Part shown: piece by piece, positions 37,613 through 51,410 of the stretch | Numbering within the stretch: position 1 is the stretch's first letter | Layout of the letters: each line of letters begins with the position of its first letter | NCBI RefSeq assembly: GCF_021347895.1 | Contig: NC_067115.1 | Location: 12,422,064-12,486,063, forward strand | Origin: Acanthochromis polyacanthus | Taxonomy: Eukaryota > Chordata > Actinopteri > Pomacentridae | Direction of reading: 5' to 3' | Length of the DNA stretch: 64,000 nt | Notes under the pieces: model-generated | Told to the model about the DNA's origin: nothing | Database searches by the model: none | Seen by the model: the letters and a program-made list of their open reading frames with translations, nothing else | Translations under genes and position numbers: made by a program

Positions 37613-38262
37613 CTGGGAAGAAGAGGCTGCTTTAAAAAAAAAAAAAAAGGGAGATGCCAAAAAGGAGACAAAGAAATGCAAAAGCACTCAGTGGCACCGC
37701 AAACTCTCCACATGCAAGAAACACACGTCCAAAATAGAGGCAAAATGTTCTGCTGTTCTTGGCAAGAACACACAGACCGCAAACTAAAGCTGGAAGATCT
37801 CCTCGTCCTGCAGTGTATTTCTGTGTATGTGAAAAAGGACTGCGAGAAATTAAGATAATTATTCACAGTCTGACAATTTCAGTTACAGATCACACTGGTG
37901 GCCGTGACCAGCCTGTGGCCAACTGTTCCAAAACTATAGGTACTGTAGCACGCACACTCACACGGAGATGGGAGGCAGCAGGAAACTAAGTGGATGCGAC
38001 AGATATTCCCATGCCGGCTCTTGGCTATGACATCATGGGAAAGACGGTTAGAGGGTGTTCAGTGTGTGTGTGTGTTTCTGCCAGTGGAAAGAGAAACATC
38101 TTTTGCTTCCATCTTAGTACAAACTGCTGCCATCTACTGGCTCAGGGCAGGAGGGACATACTGTCCAATATGTTGGTGACTTTGTTTCGTCAGACTTTTT
38201 AAACTTCTTCCTTGATGCCACTTTGAATTCAAATCGGTTGCTGCATTTTCCCCTCCTTTGAA

Positions 38263-39340
38263 CCCTCTGAGCAGTTTCCAGGTGTTCACTGCAGCATAAA
38301 GTCCTGCACCTCAAGCATGAAGCAGAGACAAGCCAAGAATGTCTTTTGTGCAGTATAAAACTGTTAAAATGCTATAAATCACTTTAAAAAAAGAAGCTCT
38401 TTTGATTGTTTTTTCCCCAAGTGCCCATGTGTGTTACCAGTACTGGGAAAAAATGGTGGCTTTACACACTATAGGTATTTTACTACTTACGCAGCATTTT
38501 CAATTTCTACTGCATTCTCTGTGTAAAAACAGACTGGATTTTAATTGCATAAGGAGCACAGAACATTTTTTATTTGTTATTTTTTACAGAATCTATTTAG
38601 CATATTGTGGGTGATTTTTTAATGAGACAAGTAGACTAAAGTTATTTTGATGAAATATCTTGATTTTAAGGTTAGCTTTTATGGAAACAGTCAGGGCTGG
38701 AATTAGAGAAAATTTAAAATAGTGTTTGTCCAGTATCACACCGTTATATTGCCATAAATGTTTTGTTTTTTTTAAGTTGAATTTATTTAATTATTTATGT
38801 ACCTTTTTTATTTTTTGGGAAAAAATGGAATTGACATGGACAGTATTTTGTCAAGTGCCCATGAGTGTAACTAAACTGTAAAAAAACAGTGACTCTACAT
38901 ACTATATATATATTTAACTACTTACATTTTTAATGTTTACTTAATTGTTGACCTTCTACTCGGTGTACACGTAGCTTGCACCTCAGCAAAAAACTCCCTG
39001 AATTTGTTGTCATCTTATCGTTAATCACAGCTATCAGGCAATCACGGCTTCACAGTTGCGCTGGGTAGTATGGAATTTTGTAGCTTTTACAAAATCTGCT
39101 AAGTGTAAATGGTAGATATTTTGTTAAACATGTCGACTAAATTTATTCTCATGAAATGTCTGGATTCTAAGCTTAGTTTTGGTTAAGTTTTCCAATGGAA
39201 TGGGACATCACAGCTGAGTAGTTTAAGGACCACTGAAAAGCTGATTCACTTTGTTTTTGCAGTTTGTAGTTATGATAACTTTTAAAAAGATAACACGTCT
39301 TTCAAAGTCCTGTGATGGGTTTTTGGGCTCAGAGGGTTAA
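38263..39340. mobile_element. TTAA-type MITE, copy B
   Basis: Begins CCCTCTGAGCAG after a degraded TTGAA and ends GGGCTCAGAGGG then TTAA (39337-39340). It shares several blocks with copy A at 21937-22691. Two partly similar blocks about 490 bp apart (near 38590 and 39090) suggest an internal duplication. No transposase frame. Confidence 0.62.
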
Positions 39341-41743
39341 GCTGCCTTGTCTTAGATAAGAATAAACTATTTCAAAATGTAGGCTTTCCCACAGTTGACG
39401 TAACCATTGATAATGAGAACAAAGTCATGTTAATGTTAGTTTCAGCTGTGCTGGCTCTGCTTTAAGAAGTTTAAAAGGTCTGCAGTGACAAACAGTGTGA
39501 ACAAAGACTGTGACAGAAAGATGGAAAATGAGCATCAGAGATAAAAACCTGTCTCTTGTGGCCTGCGGCTCTAATTGAATGCAGTCGGGTCAAGGTTATA
39601 ACTTGTCTCATGCTTTTGTTTATGGGTTAACCTAATGACTTTCACATCAGCTGTACTTAATTCGTATTGGCAAATGTTAAGAGTGTCCAAGGCCACGATG
39701 GTGCACATATGATTGTGAGCACGCTAGATCAAAGCACCACTCTGCCTGAATGCAACTTTAAACACCAGCTAGCATGACTGTACCAAGAGGCAGGGTGTAA
39801 AACATGGGCATAGCCTCTGGGTCTGAAAAGGGAAGCTATGGCCTGCATTAAACATTAACAGCCAGCAGACAGCAGCTCATCTGAGTGCAAAAAGGAGTCA
39901 GATTGTATGGACGTGACTCGCCCTCTTACTTAAATTATTACCTCAGTGAACATTTAACATTTATGGCCTCTACTTTCACATCTCCTTCATTTCAGCATGA
40001 TGGTAATTTTGTAAATGATGGTCTCATTTAGAGTTTAAATAGACAATAAAGCAGAGCGTGTTGTAGGACATGGCTACCTTTATGAATGATTAGTAGCTAC
40101 TTTATGGTTGTCCATAGTGTTCTTCAGTTCTCAGTGAGATCAACTACTGGTTCTTTATGTTGGGTTTTTAAAATATAAGGATGTTAACAGACAAATATCA
40201 AACTAAAGGCTAAAAAAACAAAGATGCACAAACCAATGGGTGATGTCTCAGTGGCTACACCCATCTATTACATGCAGTCTTCTGTAGAATGGAGACTGAA
40301 GACAAGAATACAGTCTTGTGGATGTACAGAAAACTAGACACAATGCAGTCTAGTACAAAGAAGTCCTACTGAAATAGACCAAACTATAGAAAATCTTTGT
40401 GTTGGGGACTGATTGAACAGTATAAAAGTTGCATTCTTGAGTTTCAGGCTTAATTTTACAATGGAAGAGGGCTACAGTGGTCTGGTCGCCAACTTCTTTT
40501 GCACTTCACACATTCATATTTTTTTAACTTGAGGCAATTTATACGACTTCACACGGCTCCCTCTTGGGCCACAAAAAACCTTGTACAACTTTTCTCACAT
40601 ATGCAGTAGGAAGACCTGTACAGAGTTCAATGTGTTAAATCAGTTGAATTTCCCTCTAAGGCACCTTCAATCCACAGCTGCTTTCATTTACTTCCTGATT
40701 ACACCTCCTCACAGCACCGTATGAGAATATGCAAACTCCATTGACACTTTAACCACCTTATTCACACATGTAATTTGCTGATATCATGCATATCTCCAGA
40801 GTGCTGCCCAAATGAAACCCAAGCAGAGGTCTAATCAGCCAGTGATAGAAAACACCTGCGGGTGTGCAGGGCCTTTAATAACTCTGGACTGTGCAGAATT
40901 GTACTTTCAAAGAATGAAGCAAATACAAATACAAGAAAAACTTCAAGATTCAACCGAGTAACTACTTTTAATTTGTCAGCATCAATCTCTGCAGTGCAGG
41001 TTGTCGTGGCACGATGAGAAAAATGTTTACTTTTCCTGTTTCCTTTTCTTCCAACTCTTTCAATCTGTCTCTCAGTCCACAAGCCATTTGAGATGAAAAG
41101 CTAAATTGTGTTGATGCACTAGGAGGCAATTATTTTGTTGGCCAGTGGACATAGGCACGGCAAGAGCCAGTGAGCTGAACCACAGAGCCCAACTTTATTC
41201 ATGTAACAGCTTGCGTTAACACGGTTTTCCCATGCAATTACTGCAACAAAGAGATAACTCACTGGGTTCTGCAGCAAGAGAACAAGAATCACACCCAAAG
41301 ACTGGATAAATCACTGCAGTTTCCTGGTGTCTGAAGGAATTTGATGCCCTCTGCGAAGCTCCTTTTTCATCCTAGTTTACATAAAACTACTAAGGAGGCA
41401 ATTTAATGTATTTTCTTCTCTGTTTTACTAGCATTGTTTGTGACAGAGTTGTGTGGTAATTAATTCTATACATGTCATTTGGACAGGAACTTGATTTTCT
41501 CAAGTGGGGATAAAAAAAAAAAGGCAACAGGCAAACATGTTGTATCTCCCTGCTTCTGTCCTGACATGTTTTACTTGATTATATACACTCCCAAAATAAA
41601 ATGAGTCAGCGCTTTTGTCACATGCTAGTCCCGGAGGAAACACAAACACATCCAGCAACAATGAGGAATTATTCTAATGAAAAAAGCGACAGAATAAGAT
41701 CATCATGTGATGTGAGAGATATACACAGATACAGACAGGCAGA

Positions 41744-41745
<2 letters not shown>

Positions 41746-41781
<36 letters not shown>
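41746..41781. repeat. (TG)n microsatellite
   Basis: About 18 units, first of three GT tracts that bracket two related inverted-repeat elements. Confidence 0.98.
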
Positions 41782-41785
<4 letters not shown>

Positions 41786-42049
41786 GTTTCTGCTATTCCG
41801 GTGGGGACTTTGACCTGACTATTTGCTACAAAGGTGGGGACTTGTCTTACGGTGGGGACCTAAAATGAGGTCCCCACGGGTGGCAACACCGTTTTCTTGG
41901 CCATATTGTTGTTAATAAAAAATGTAAAAGTGCAAAAACGTTTGTTTAGGGTTAGGCATTGATTTGGTGATGGTTAAGGTTAGGGTTAGGGTTAGGAGTT
42001 AGATATGAATGGGAGTCAATGGTAAGTCCCCACCGGTATAGAAAAACAA

Positions 42050-42052
<3 letters not shown>
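41782..42052. mobile_element. GT-flanked inverted-repeat element, copy 1
   Basis: The ends are imperfect inverted repeats: CTTGTTTCTGCTATTCCGGT at the left, and ACCGGTATAGAAAAACAAAC at the right, with GTGGGGAC inside both. The interior has a GGGGACCT/AGGTCCCC hairpin and (GGTTAG)n-like text. No coding frame. The class is unknown. Confidence 0.6.

Positions 42053-42113
<61 letters not shown>
42053..42113. repeat. (TG)n microsatellite
   Basis: About 30 units between the two related elements. Confidence 0.98.
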
Positions 42114-42504
<391 letters not shown>

Positions 42505-43110
42505 GATGAGGAAGAAACAGAACCTAGTTTTGTTTGTGGGCTACCAAAGAGCCCAGCATGACAAAGCTTGCCTAACAAGGCATTGAGCAGAGGGGAACCC
42601 ATGCATAGCTAATAGCCCAGTCCCCCCAAAAGCTTTTGTACCCCAAAACAAAAGCCCTGTCCTCTACACACACACAGAAGAGGCAACAGCGAGAGGAGAG
42701 GAATATCAAGTAAGATAAATGGGAAGGAGGTTACATACAGATGGAGCGATGGTCAAGACCAGAAGAAAAAAAAAATAAACTGAAGAGTCCGTCAAACATT
42801 CTTCGCTGGTACTGAAAATACATCTCAGCTAGAATGTCTTTGGATGATTTAAGAAGAATAAAAAAATGAGTCTGATAATAAGTAATAAAGCCAAAATTAG
42901 CTGGAAGTGTTTTTTTTCACAGTGGTGGAAGAAATACTTAAATTTTTCACTGAAATAAAAGTATCAATCTGACAATATAAAAAACACCATTACAGGAAAT
43001 ACCCAGAATCAAAAATAAGGAAAATAAGGGTATAGAACGTGGACAGATGGATATAATGGGATTATGCTGAATTTCAGTGTTGTAGGTGTTTCAGCCAAAA
43101 TCAGCTGCTT

Positions 43111-43666
43111 TACAGGGTGACCCAAAAGTTTGGAAACAAATGAAAAGTCTATAATCCAAATAATAAATGTTATTTCAATAAATCAGTACCACAGATATAT
43201 TCAGAAGAGCATCAGTTTAGTGTAAAACAAACATACTTTGACATGTTCATGTTTGTTTCTAATACAAAGACGTGAAAGTTTCCACCACGTGGTTACACTG
43301 GTTATACTGGTATCTTCTGGACTGTATCTTCATTCATGCTTATGAAGGTTCCTCAAACTGGCCAGTAAATGTTGCCTCATAGTACTTTTGGATGTTTAGA
43401 AAAATTAAAACTGTCAGACACTTTACCATCAAGAGTTTTGAAATCTGACACTGATGGCCTGCATTTTGAAGTTATGCTCCAGCATACCTGGACCTTATGG
43501 TTCTATTAATTTTCTTCCGAGTTATTGCACTCGGCAAATACTACGCTTTTAAGTTATTTTATTATGCTATAACAAAAATAGGTCAAATAAGAGTGAATTC
43601 ATGCACCCCCAACTGAAATAGACACTGCAGTTAAACTTTGTTTCCAAACTTATGGGTCACCCTATA
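43111..43666. mobile_element. mariner-type MITE
   Basis: Terminal inverted repeats of about 28 bp: CAGGGTGACCCAAAAGTTTG plus GAAACAAA at the left, and the reverse complement with one mismatch at 43637-43664. TA dinucleotides flank both ends. About 555 bp, no transposase. These ends resemble mariner/Tc1 superfamily termini. Confidence 0.8.
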
Positions 43667-44204
43667 TATCATGAAGGGCTTCTGTGTATCATTTATAGAG
43701 AAAAATGAGTACCTGGGGGTTGTTTAACAATAGCTCCTGCTGTTCTGAAGGCTTTCTGAGAACCCACAAAGACTCCTAACCACGTGAATAAAAAAGATTT
43801 TATTATAAGATGAAAGAAGAATTATAACTTGTTCCCAAAGATAGGTAGCTGGAAATGGCAATGCCCCTGCTCATTCTGTCACTGAAAGCAAGCCATTCAT
43901 GCAGTACTTTGTTTAAAAATACCAAATACTGGAAAGAAAAAAGACAATATTTACATAATAAAACTAACGAATAAAAAAAAGAAAGAAATTTGACTCGTTT
44001 TACCACTAAACAAGGACATACAGTAGTTTTTTGTGTGTATTAAAACTTGTAAGATCTTTTAAGATTCTGGAAATTCCTTAAGAATAGCTGTAAGTGTTGC
44101 TGGATGAACATTTGAGTTTTCAGACAATACTGATTTTTTTTTACTTGGAAAGTTAGATGCTTGACTGTGTTAGCAGATAGTAAAGGCAATATACACTAGT
44201 TAGG

Positions 44205-44545
44205 CTCTACAGTAAAACCACCTGGCTAATATTGGATGGGCTGCAGGGTGGGACCCATGTGTCTGTTCTTTGTGTTTATTCTGGTACATGCTGTGGATGC
44301 TCAGTCACATTCAGATCTGAGGAATGGTTTAAGGAACATGACAAAGAGTTCGAGGTGTTGCCTTGGCCTTCTACTCCTTAGAGCTCAGTCTCATTGAGCA
44401 TCAAGAGTCCCCACCTCACAGCTTCCACGGCTTTAAGGACCTGCTGCATAGTGAAGTCCACAATTCCACAGTTCAGAGCTAATTGGTGGCACAAAAGGAA
44501 CCTACATAATACCAACCAGATGATTTTAATGTTGTGGCTGCGGTT
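44205..44545. mobile_element. Degenerate MITE-like copy related to 55612-55945
   Basis: The left end carries TAAAACCACC and the right end GATTTTAATGTTGTGGCTG. The right flank text GGAACCTAC is shared with the better-preserved copy at 55612-55945. No coding frame. Confidence 0.5.
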
Positions 44546-46313
44546 AAAAATGTACTTCAATGAATAAGCTCACGATCACATTTTATCACTGGTGTTCCCA
44601 CGATAATATTATGCTGACAGTCAGGATGTGAAGATACCTACAAATATTTTATCCTTCACACTTTGCTGAAAAAGTACACGTAAACAGTGATTCCACTTCA
44701 GCACCTCCAGACAAAGAAGTCTCGAGGACAAACTGAGGCACACACACTCATATTAAAATAAGTGATCAGAAGAGAAGAAATCAGATATTACTGAAAGTTA
44801 AAGAAACAAAGGAGGCTGTTCACGAGGCTACAGAGAGAGTTCAACCTCTAAAACATTTATTTGATCTATTTACAGACAGTACAGTCAACTGAACAGAAGA
44901 GAACTGAATTCTACTGTGACACAACTGAAGAAACAGCGTAGCTGTATTGCAATTTCACAACGACTACAGCAATATGATGGTTTCACAAAGTAGACTATAT
45001 ACAAATTAATACTTTGAATTGATAGATGGTAAAAATGAAAAGAATTGGGGATAAATTAATGTCTTTTTGATAATATAATACAAGATGAAGTCAAAGTAAA
45101 ACCTTTAGCAATTGAAAAGGTTTGAATGTGTCCAATTTTTCCAGCTGAAACCTTGCAGGGAATGAAAATAAATGTTGATTTAAAAAAAGAAAGGCAAAAG
45201 CTGCCCATTTACAGCCAGTGCAGAAGTTTCTGGAACATTTGGTCAGAAAGCGAGATTCCATGCATAAGCACACACTATAGTCTGTTTTTATGAGTGACAC
45301 AAGAAACGCCTGAGGTAAGAGAACTGTGGTAGAACACAGAGTGTACTGTGATCGGGATGATAAAGAACAGCTGAGCAAGTGTGTGTGTTCATGGCACTCT
45401 AGCAAATGTTTGTATTTATGGGGTCAGGCCTGCCGTGTCAGCATGCAGTTGCTCAAAAGCATAAAATAAGTTGAAAATACCACATGGTCCACTTGTAAGT
45501 GCAGCACTGTAGCTTCTATACCATTCAGCATCTACTGATTGTTAGGAGATACCGACTGTTTTCTGAGCCTATGGCAGCTCAACCACCACGAAGCATGAAA
45601 CAGACATTCTGAAAGGTTAAAGTAAAGAAGGAAAAAAGTAGGGCGAAATTATTTTAAAAAAACGTGTAAAGTCATGTTTGTAATTGGCTAAAGTGCATTG
45701 TTAGATTCTGTACATTGGGGAGAGGGGAGAGGGGCTGGAGGAGGGAGTTTGGCACTGGTCATCACCAATTCTTCCTAAGCTTATCCTCAGCTTATGTCCC
45801 CAGAAAAAATCCACAGCAAGTCCGCTCAAAAGTTCACACAGATACACACCACACAGGGAAATTCCAGAGACAAAGTTCTGTCCAAGCCTTATGCATCCAT
45901 TTTTCCTCTCTTTGTGTGTCTGACCTAGTTTTTCTTTTTTTAAGTCTGTTGTTGACATACAATAGATTGCTGGCCGCAAAGTAGTGCACACATCATCATA
46001 TTAACTCACTATATTCACCGTTTTTTCTAATTTACCTCTAATTTATATTGTACGTTACGACGATCTTTGCTCCATGTTGTGTATTTTTACACAAATCTGT
46101 GAATAAATGTTCCTGTGATTTGCAAATAACTGCAAAAAAGTAAAAGATGTTCTATTACTCAGTTGAATGGAAGTAAGGGAGGAGATCTAGATGCATTTTG
46201 GGCCATTCAGCAGACAAGTGGCCAACGAGTAGCTTCAAACTGACTTGAGTGGGTCTCTAGTCCTACTCACAGTCAGGTGAAGGAAGAGGTGAAAGTTCAA
46301 ACCTTTCAAGAGT

Positions 46314-46921
46314 TCACACGGGGGAAGTACCTGAGCTAGGCCGACCATCCTGTGCTTGCTGTTGGGGTCGTTGGTTGGGCTTGGTTGGTAGGGCTGAGGG
46401 GGTGACGTAGTTGAGGCTGGGGCTGTTAAGGTCCCCCTCTCCCACTAGAGTCAAATCGGACAGGGTGTCCTCCTCCAGCATCTGGACCGATTCTCCCCTG
46501 CCAGAGTCCTGGAGGAGACCACGCTGGGTGCCCTGGGTTGGGTGGATGGGGGAAATGGTGCCAGGAAATGGAGGGGGTGGTCTGGTTTTCCTCCCCCCTC
46601 CACTCTCAGTGCCCAGTGCAGAGTCCAAGCTCTGGGACTGATGGCTCACGTTGAGCAAGTGGGTGCCACCTCCTCCTCCTCTGCCATTGCTGTTCACCCT
46701 ATTGCCCCGGCGACCGCTGCTAGGGAAGCTGCCGTTGTTGGGGTTACGGGAATTAGGGGTGGAGCAACTGGGCTCAGTGTCGTAGGGAGGAGTTGCAGTC
46801 TGGTTGGTTGCCACTGGTGACAGACGCAGAAAGTCTGGGAGCTGCAGGTCGCTTTTGTTTAGCAGGCCTCGCTGGTCGTCTGCTCGGTTGCTCTGAGCTT
46901 TGGATATGAGGTCGAAGAACT
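46314..46921 (-). CDS. RGS12 exon: GoLoco motif and proline-rich tail
   Basis: Acceptor GCCTACAG. It completes GoLoco as FFDLISKAQSNRADDQRGLL. The Asp-Gln-Arg triad that inserts into the nucleotide pocket of G-alpha-i is intact. A Ser/Gly/Pro-rich tail follows with ESVQMLEEDTLSDLTLVGEG. It reads to a TGA at 46314, giving a short C-terminus. A donor at 46331|46330 (CTCAG|GTACTT) in phase 1 permits splicing to the exon at 37612. Confidence 0.94.
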
Positions 46922-47250
46922 CTGTAGGCATCCACGCACACACACAACACAAACATAAACATGTGCACAAGTGCATGCATGTGCAAATGAGTAACCACCC
47001 CCACCAAGTGACACTCTGAAAAACAGTAAAAACACTTTGTTGTAAACATGCAGCAATGTGTGTATTAATCAATTAGACAAGTCAAAGCTACATTCAGTAT
47101 AAGCAGGGGTGACTGTGCTACATGTAGCTAGCTTAGAGAGCATTTGGGGCTTCTGCAATACTGCAGACAAGCGAAAGGGGTTAGTGAGATCACAGCAACA
47201 CAGCTACAGAAACAAAAGAGAAAGAGAGAGGGACGTCGTTCAGTCTTTAC

Positions 47251-47422
47251 CTTCAGCTTCATCTATATTAATCTTTTTCTGCTTTCTTTTCTCCGGAGCC
47301 TTATGGAGAGAGACAGAGTGGTTGGGTAAGGGCTGGCTGCTTGTGTCAGGGCTGGGCCCAGCCTTGCCGTTTTCCCCATGGGGGTGGGCTGAACCAGCAT
47401 TCCCTGACGGACTGTCCTCCCC
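47251..47422 (-). CDS. RGS12 exon: linker and start of GoLoco motif
   Basis: A 172 nt exon with acceptor GGCCCCCAG and donor TGAAG|GTAAAG. It encodes a Gly/Pro/His-rich linker, then EKRKQKKINIDEAE, the start of the GoLoco motif. Phase 1 at its end. The linker is poorly conserved, so the acceptor is less certain than the donor. Confidence 0.88.
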
Positions 47423-48419
47423 CTGGGGGCCACAAGGAGAGTCATAGTGGTACAAGTATGGGGGGAAAAGTAATGACAACAAGCGGGGGCCAGTGCTACT
47501 GATGCCGACAAGAGTGACAAATCGTGAATAAGAACAATTTGATGGGGAATGGATGGCACGAGTTTCAGTTCTTGGGGCTGTTTATGTGAAGAAGAACAAA
47601 TAAATGGGATCGAAATGTTCATGGTAATTACGTTATTGGCTTGTTGTGTCTATAATCAATGGCATACATTAAACATAATTCTAGCAAAACATATATAGTG
47701 ATCAAAGACAGGTGGGATGTTCCATTCAGACAGCCATAATGTCCACTGTGTGTGCTAAGCATCATCAACGTTTAAGCTAAAAGTAACACACACCACAACA
47801 CCAAAAGGACCAACTATCCACTACTCAAAGCTGCACTACTGCGCCTGAGGTAGGAAAGAACCTGTTTCACATAGAGGTTCTTGGATTGATGACCATTTTT
47901 GCTGGTCATCAATCAGGTTAAGCCATAGCCGTAACAAGAAAACCCAAACAGCAAACTAAAGTCTACTGCCACCACCAGCAACATCCCTTCCAGGTGCACA
48001 GAGAGAGTTCTAGGGGTTCTGATACCCAGCAAAACCTCAGTGAGGTCAGGCTCGCGTTGCCTTGCAAGTGGGGTTTGTTATGGAAGAAAGAGAACCAGCA
48101 AACCAGAGAGAAAAGTTGATGATGCGTTCAGCCACAGGCAGTACACGATAATGGAACATTAGGAACCTTAACAGTGTCACGGGACTTTCAGCCCCACAGC
48201 AACAGTCCATATAAATATGGTCACACACAGCCCAGACACTGCCAGAGACACACGTAATACACCTGCGCACATTCACGACACACTGCAAACAGACATGGGC
48301 GATTGAAGACGGCAAGAGGGACACTTAGTAGCGTGACATTATCAACCAGGCAGTGGACACATTCGGTGAGTTATGGAACATTCCAGAGCAATAGGAAAAA
48401 AAGCTGGAGGAGATCTTAC

Positions 48420-48490
48420 TGTTGTTGATTGGTTTCTGCTAGTAGAGGCCGGAAGGTGACTCTTAGAGGGAGCGACTTTCTGTTTGTCTC
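48420..48490 (-). CDS. RGS12 exon: linker after RBD2
   Basis: A 71 nt exon with acceptor TCACACAG and donor ACA|GTAAGA. It encodes DKQKVAPSKSHLPASTSRNQ then STT, resembling the human DKQKGVPVK...SSRNHS linker. Phase 1 in, phase 0 out. Confidence 0.9.
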
Positions 48491-49330
48491 CTGTGTGAAG
48501 GAAAGGGAGCAGGAGTAGAGATACAAAAGGTATGAAGAAATGAGACAGCAGCTGTTTCCACATGATTGTCAAGTGAAACTGAAGCAAACTTTTTAAATGT
48601 GGCAAAAAATTCTGAAAAACAAAATGCGAATTAGGCTGTTTTTCCATTGACTATTTTGGCGCGAATAAAGTGGGTGGTGTTGTGTTGTCAGAAGGTGGCG
48701 GTATGGGCTTTATTAGACATGGTTGGAATTTGGAGAGTAGAAGAAACCCGAAACAAAATCAGTGCTGTGTTCCAAATTGCAGAGTTTGTCTGTGGTGCAG
48801 CTACCCTCACAAAACACATACCTTTTCATGCGTGACCACAACATATGTGACGAGGATTGACACTACAGTGCTAACATGCTAAATAATTTTCTGGCATAAT
48901 ATCTAGTATGGAAGTAAGGATATTTGAATGCAGTCCAGCTGTTTGCCAACCACTAAAAAACCTCGAAGAACAACAAGAAACACACAAAACTTTGGCCATC
49001 TATGAGAGCAAAATAGAGAGCTCTGCCATGTTTCATACTGTCCAGAGGCAAGCACGAAGCAAGAAGCAGAAATAGCTAACCAGTCATGTGAGTTAAACGC
49101 TATTTCAGAACTTATTGGAAAAATATGTTTCCATCGTCCACTATGCATATTAACTGTTTTTGAAAAAAGTAACAAAAAAAAAAAACACCTCAAGAACGCA
49201 TAAAAATTGTTTTGCGAAAATGGGGATTTTTAAATTTTTTTTTGCCATTACTAGTTTTTTTTAACATAGTGCTTAAAAATGCACATAAAACACATGCAAA
49301 CACGGCTAATAGGAGACAAAAACTCCTTAC

Positions 49331-49427
49331 CTTTTCCAGGAGTGTGTTCTGCTATATCTAATACCACTCGCAGCCCGTCCAGGTTAGAAATAGGAAGACC
49401 TAGATCTAAAGGCTCCGACTCTCCACT
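49331..49427 (-). CDS. RGS12 exon: Ras-binding domain 2, second part
   Basis: A 97 nt exon with acceptor GATTCAG and donor AAAAG|GTAAGG. It encodes SGESEPLDLGLPISNLDGLR then VVLD, ending RBD2. Phase 1 at its end. Confidence 0.95.
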
Positions 49428-49516
49428 CTGAATCACACAGAAACACATACATTTGATGACAGTCTGACGTCGTCACTTAAACTTCCTGTGTGTCTGCAGC
49501 ATGAGGAGCGACTTAC

Positions 49517-49643
49517 AATTCGTGCCACCAGGTCAGAGAGGTGCAGGCCATACTTGGCCACCACAGGCCGGAGGACTTCAGTCACTGGCTTAGTGGGTTT
49601 AGCTTTTAAGCCCACTGAACGGTTGATGGGCACCAAGTCGAGT
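49517..49643 (-). CDS. RGS12 exon: Ras-binding domain 2, first part
   Basis: A 127 nt exon with acceptor TTTTCAG and donor CGAATT|GTAAGT. It encodes LDLVPINRSVGLKAKPTKPV then TEVLRPVVAKYGL, nearly identical to human RGS12 and unlike RGS14. Confidence 0.97.
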
Positions 49644-49823
49644 CTGAAAAGAAGAAAACAGAATTAACATTCACTCGAGAAACAGCAGCTTTAATGTAAA
49701 CCACATTCCATGCACAAGAGTCTCTGCTTTCGTCTTGCTATCGTTTAAAAAGTTTTAAACCCTGATTTTGATACTTCACAACAGCCAAAACTCAGAACAG
49801 TTCATGGCTGTATGTTATTGTAC

Positions 49824-49897
49824 CTGAAGAGAGTGCGTTTTTCTAGTCTGAGGTCTCGAGAACACAGCGTCATACAGTCTTGGTCCAAAACAAGTGG
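49824..49897 (-). CDS. RGS12 exon: RBD1, second part
   Basis: A 74 nt exon with acceptor TTCTCAG and donor CTTCAG|GTACAA. It encodes PLVLDQDCMTLCSRDLRLEK then RTLF, finishing RBD1. It ends in phase 2 and completes an Arg codon with the next exon. Confidence 0.95.
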
Positions 49898-50500
49898 CTG
49901 AGAAACAGAGAGAGAAACAGACCACGTGAATCAAGAAAGATGTCCAGGCAGGTGAACAACTCTGGAGTTTGGAATAACTTCCCATATCACTCCCAGGGGC
50001 TTAGTAATGATTTTTTTTTTTCTGCCACTTGGGGGCAGAACTTAGCAGGTGCCACAGCAAGCTGAAATTCAGATGCACTGTAATCTTGTAAAGTTGATTT
50101 GTTTATTTATAACTTTTTGGCAAAGTGTTGCTTGTTTGGGTGATGACGGACAATGAAAACGGTGAATGTGCAGACCGTAAATAGAAAACAATGTCCTGAA
50201 AGACATAAATTTGTTCCATAAAGTTGAGATGACAAACAGAGTTGGATGATAATTCTGAAGGTTTATCATGAAAACTATCTCCATGTATCTGTCCAGTCAT
50301 AAGACCCACTGTTCATGGAAAATATTGCATAATGCAACATGAAATTATAATTTGCGGTTTGTGAGAAGCAAGGAGACTGACTCAGACTTAATTTCATGTG
50401 CTTCTGTTATTTGCTGTGGTTGTGGATGATTTGTATAGAAGATTTGAAACACAAAAATAAAAGGATCTTTAGAAGAGCCCCATGTGTAACTGTTTCATAC

Positions 50501-50713
50501 CTTTTCCCCTCCGACCAGGAAGAGGTCAATAGCTGCCAGGTTGATGCAGAGCTTCTCACAGAGCCCCAGCAGCAGGTCCCTGATGGACACTCCAGCCCTC
50601 AGTGGCACAGAGCAACATGAGCCGTCTGGCAAGCTTATGTTGCACTGCCTCAAGGGGGCGCTGCCCCCTCCTCGCTCTCCTGACCCTAATACTGCACCTC
50701 GAGAAACATCAAC
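50501..50713 (-). CDS. RGS12 exon: Ras-binding domain 1, first part
   Basis: A 213 nt exon with acceptor TCTTCAG and donor AAAAG|GTATGA. It encodes CNISLPDGSCCSVPLRAGVS, IRDLLLGLCEKLCI and IDLFLVGGEK, the ubiquitin-like fold of RBD1 that binds Ras-family GTPases and Raf. A Gly-rich insert precedes the domain. Confidence 0.96.
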
Positions 50714-50977
50714 CTGAAGAGGAAACGGAAACAAAAAAAAAGTCAAGAAAGAGGAGATAAGTCAGTGAGCGGAGGGTTAAAGCAATCAAAACAGATCATC
50801 TCACTTTACATATTTCAGTATTTTCAATGTTTTAATTTTCCTTTTAAAGCAGACAAGTTAAATTCAGTACAAGGAAGAGCATAAAATGAAAGCTGCTCCA
50901 TGCAGACATGAATGTCTATGTGCCCATTACTGTGATGTCCAAACGGGTTATCTCATGATGTGTCTTTCCACACTGAC

Positions 50978-51072
50978 CTCATTTCTCCCTGATCCGGACA
51001 TGCCCAGCTCCAGACTGGCTCCTGAGGACAGTGAACCCTGCGACTCACGACGACCATTGCTGCCAGAGAAAT
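50978..51072 (-). CDS. RGS12 exon: linker with RRESQGS motif
   Basis: A 95 nt exon with acceptor TTTTATAG and donor AATGAG|GTCAGT. It encodes FSGSNGRRESQGSLSSGASL then ELGMSGSGRNE. RRESQGS is shared with RGS12 and RGS14 and is a basophilic kinase-type site. It ends in phase 0. Confidence 0.93.
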
Positions 51073-51410
51073 CTATAAAAATACTTTACTCATAAGTGAA
51101 GTTAGAGAAAAGATTTTCATTTTTATAAAGAACAAAACAAATGAATGCTTTCAGTTTAAATTTAAAATAGAACATCTAGGTTTGTTCATCATCAGTCTAC
51201 AGAGCAAACTGTGTGACATTACGACTGCAAATAGCTTGGAAACCACAGTGACGTGCACTTTAAAGAGTCACTGCTTAATAATCTTTTCCTATCAAACCAG
51301 CAACAGTGCTGTGATTGTTCCATCTTTCATGATTTATTTATTTTTGTTCTGAATTCAGCTCTTCAGCAGAAAGAACTCACAAAACGGAAAAAAAGGGAAA
51401 AAAAACTGAC

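Noticed and set aside
48647..48882. Plus-strand open frames in an RGS12 intron
   Set aside because: No splice context or resemblance to a known protein.
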